The translations under genes and the position numbers were made by a program. Of a stretch of DNA of 12,008 nt, positions 10,788 through 12,008 are shown one piece after another. Origin of the DNA: an uncultured Eubacteriales bacterium. Its GTDB lineage: Bacteria > Bacillota > Clostridia > Oscillospirales > CAG-382. Below the pieces are notes generated by a model. The model worked only from the letters and a program-made list of their open reading frames with translations. It was not told where the DNA came from and ran no database searches. The DNA is taken from NCBI GenBank assembly GCA_900546385.1, contig URCT01000082.1:1-12008 (forward strand), given 5' to 3'. How positions within the stretch are numbered: the first letter of the stretch is position 1; the number at the start of each line of letters is the position of its first letter.

Positions 10788-12008
10788 GACAAAACAGAAA
10801 AAATCGCGTACCGGACTTACGAAAAAGAACGCCGCATACTCGATCATCAATCGTATCGTAACGCTTGTGTGCAATTTTATCTGCCGAAGCGTGTTTATAA
10901 ACATTTTAGGCGGTGAATATCTTGGTGCGGGCGGTATGTTCGGCAATGTTTTTGCGGTGCTGTCGCTTGCCGAGCTTGGCTTTGGCGAAGCCGTGTCTCA
11001 ATCGCTCTATAAGCCGCTTGCGGAGGATGACGCAGACAGCATCTGCCGGATCATGCGCTATTTTGCAAAAGTATATCGCATGATCGGACTTGTAACAGTT
11101 GCATTATGCACGGCGGTTATGCCGTTTTTACCATCAATTTTTTCGGATATTGAAAAAATCGAACGCTATCGTGCCGTCTATCTGCTTTTTGCAGTACATC
11201 AGGTTTTAAGCTATTATTTTGCACCCAAACGGGCACTTGTCATGTGTGATCAACGGATGTACGCTATCATGGCCTTTCACACGATTTCATCGGTATTGGT
11301 GACAGTGGCACAAGTTGTGCTTTTGTATCTTACGCACAGCTATCTGATTTATATTTTCTTGCGCATATTCTTTTTGGCATTGGATGGCTTCGCTGTCAAT
11401 GCCTATGCCGACCGCATCTATCCGTTTCTTTCGAAATGCGCACAAAACACGGCTTTCCCGGTGGATACGGCTTATAAAGCGCGTGTTTGGAAAAGCACTC
11501 GATCACTGATTCTGCACCGAATCGGCGGTGTTATCAATTCCTCTACCGACAGCATTTTGATCTCTTCGCATTTGGGACTTGCGCACATGGGCGTGTTTTC
11601 CAACTATTCGCTCATCATCCATTCGCTCGGCAGCTTTGTGGCGCTTGCGGTCGGTGCAGCGTCGGCCAGTATCGGCAATTTGGGTGTCACCGAAAGCAAG
11701 GAAAAGAGCATACGCGTTCTGCGTCTCATCAGCTTTGGCAATTTTGTGCTGCTTACCAATTGTGCAGCGTTGCTTATAAATCTGATTGGCTCCTTTATCA
11801 CGCTTTGGATCGGTGCAAAGCATCTTTTCGGTATGGCGGAAACGGCGGTTATTATCGCGTGTTTTTATATGTCCTACATCCGTGACCCGGTGCAGATCTA
11901 TTTGCACAGCTACGGGGTCTTCAAAAGTACGGGATACCTGTATCTCGCGCGCGGCATCTTGAATCTTGCGCTGTCACTTGTGTTTGTCATGCGTTTCGGC
12001 GCAGTTGG
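10786..12008 (+). CDS. Polysaccharide flippase (Wzx/RfbX-like, MOP superfamily), 3' end beyond window
   Basis: The frame is open from the TTG at 10786 to the window edge, giving about 407 residues. It is very hydrophobic with many membrane segments. The start reads TKQKKSRTGLTKKNAAYSII and then NRIVTLVCNFICRSVFINIL with GGEYLGAGGMFGNVFAVLSL and AELGFGEAVSQSLYKPLAED, a pattern of Clostridia-type lipopolysaccharide or teichoic-acid-like exporters that flip lipid-linked sugars across the membrane. GGAGGG lies 6 bases before the TTG, supporting this rare start, but it is inside the terminator stem of the preceding gene. A GTG at 10768 is an alternative with no ribosome site. No promoter is seen; expression by read-through is inferred. 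The C-terminus is missing. Confidence 0.82.
   Translation, partial: MTKQKKSRTGLTKKNAAYSIINRIVTLVCNFICRSVFINILGGEYLGAGGMFGNVFAVLSLAELGFGEAVSQSLYKPLAEDDADSICRIMRYFAKVYRMIGLVTVALCTAVMPFLPSIFSDIEKIERYRAVYLLFAVHQVLSYYFAPKRALVMCDQRMYAIMAFHTISSVLVTVAQVVLLYLTHSYLIYIFLRIFFLALDGFAVNAYADRIYPFLSKCAQNTAFPVDTAYKARVWKSTRSLILHRIGGVINSSTDSILISSHLGLAHMGVFSNYSLIIHSLGSFVALAVGAASASIGNLGVTESKEKSIRVLRLISFGNFVLLTNCAALLINLIGSFITLWIGAKHLFGMAETAVIIACFYMSYIRDPVQIYLHSYGVFKSTGYLYLARGILNLALSLVFVMRFGAV

Overview
The window looks like a core chromosomal segment of a low-to-mid-GC Firmicute, most likely a Clostridia member of the Oscillospiraceae/Ruminococcaceae type. Support for this: an rpsF-ssb-rpsR operon, strong AGGAGG-type ribosome sites, many near-perfect TTGACA-17-TATAAT promoters, tRNAs with encoded CCA, a glycyl-radical-enzyme gene beside an AraC regulator, and a Clostridia-type flippase. 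The taxon is inferred from gene content and style, not from a marker search.

Layout. 1-507 (-) is the 5' part of a pyruvate-formate-lyase-like glycyl radical enzyme, transcribed divergently from an AraC-family regulator (633-1418, +); the two promoters lie back to back. A MATE efflux protein (1445-2776, -) follows, convergent with araC. An HU protein (3120-3392, +) has its own promoter and phased A-tracts. tRNA-Val(GAC) (-) and a small endonuclease/exonuclease/phosphatase-fold hydrolase (3779-4456, -) come next, then a DUF1275/YoaK membrane protein (4639-5307, +). An unusual stretch runs from 5308 to 7065: a gene-free leader with two copies of a 33-bp promoter module carrying 9-bp tandem motifs, hairpins, a solitary HK97-fold phage major capsid protein gene (5734-6903, +), and a 20-bp tandem repeat. 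It is bounded on the right by the 3' end of tRNA-Ser(GGA) (-). The S6-SSB-S18 operon (7479-8605, +) follows with a leader hairpin that masks the S6 ribosome site, then an RluA-type pseudouridine synthase, a Gfo/Idh/MocA oxidoreductase, and the 5' part of a polysaccharide flippase that runs off the right edge.

How it works together. Most genes are independent housekeeping or transport units with their own sigma-A promoters and terminators. The clear operon is rpsF-ssb-rpsR. The AraC protein is the natural candidate regulator of the glycyl radical enzyme. The flippase has no visible promoter, and its ribosome site is inside the terminator hairpin of the oxidoreductase gene, so the two are probably linked by read-through.

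The best candidate for something undescribed is the lone capsid gene with its iterated promoter modules. No terminase, portal, protease, tail, integrase or obvious encapsulin cargo gene is visible nearby, so it may be a prophage relic, part of a satellite, or a domesticated shell protein. The sequence alone does not decide between these.
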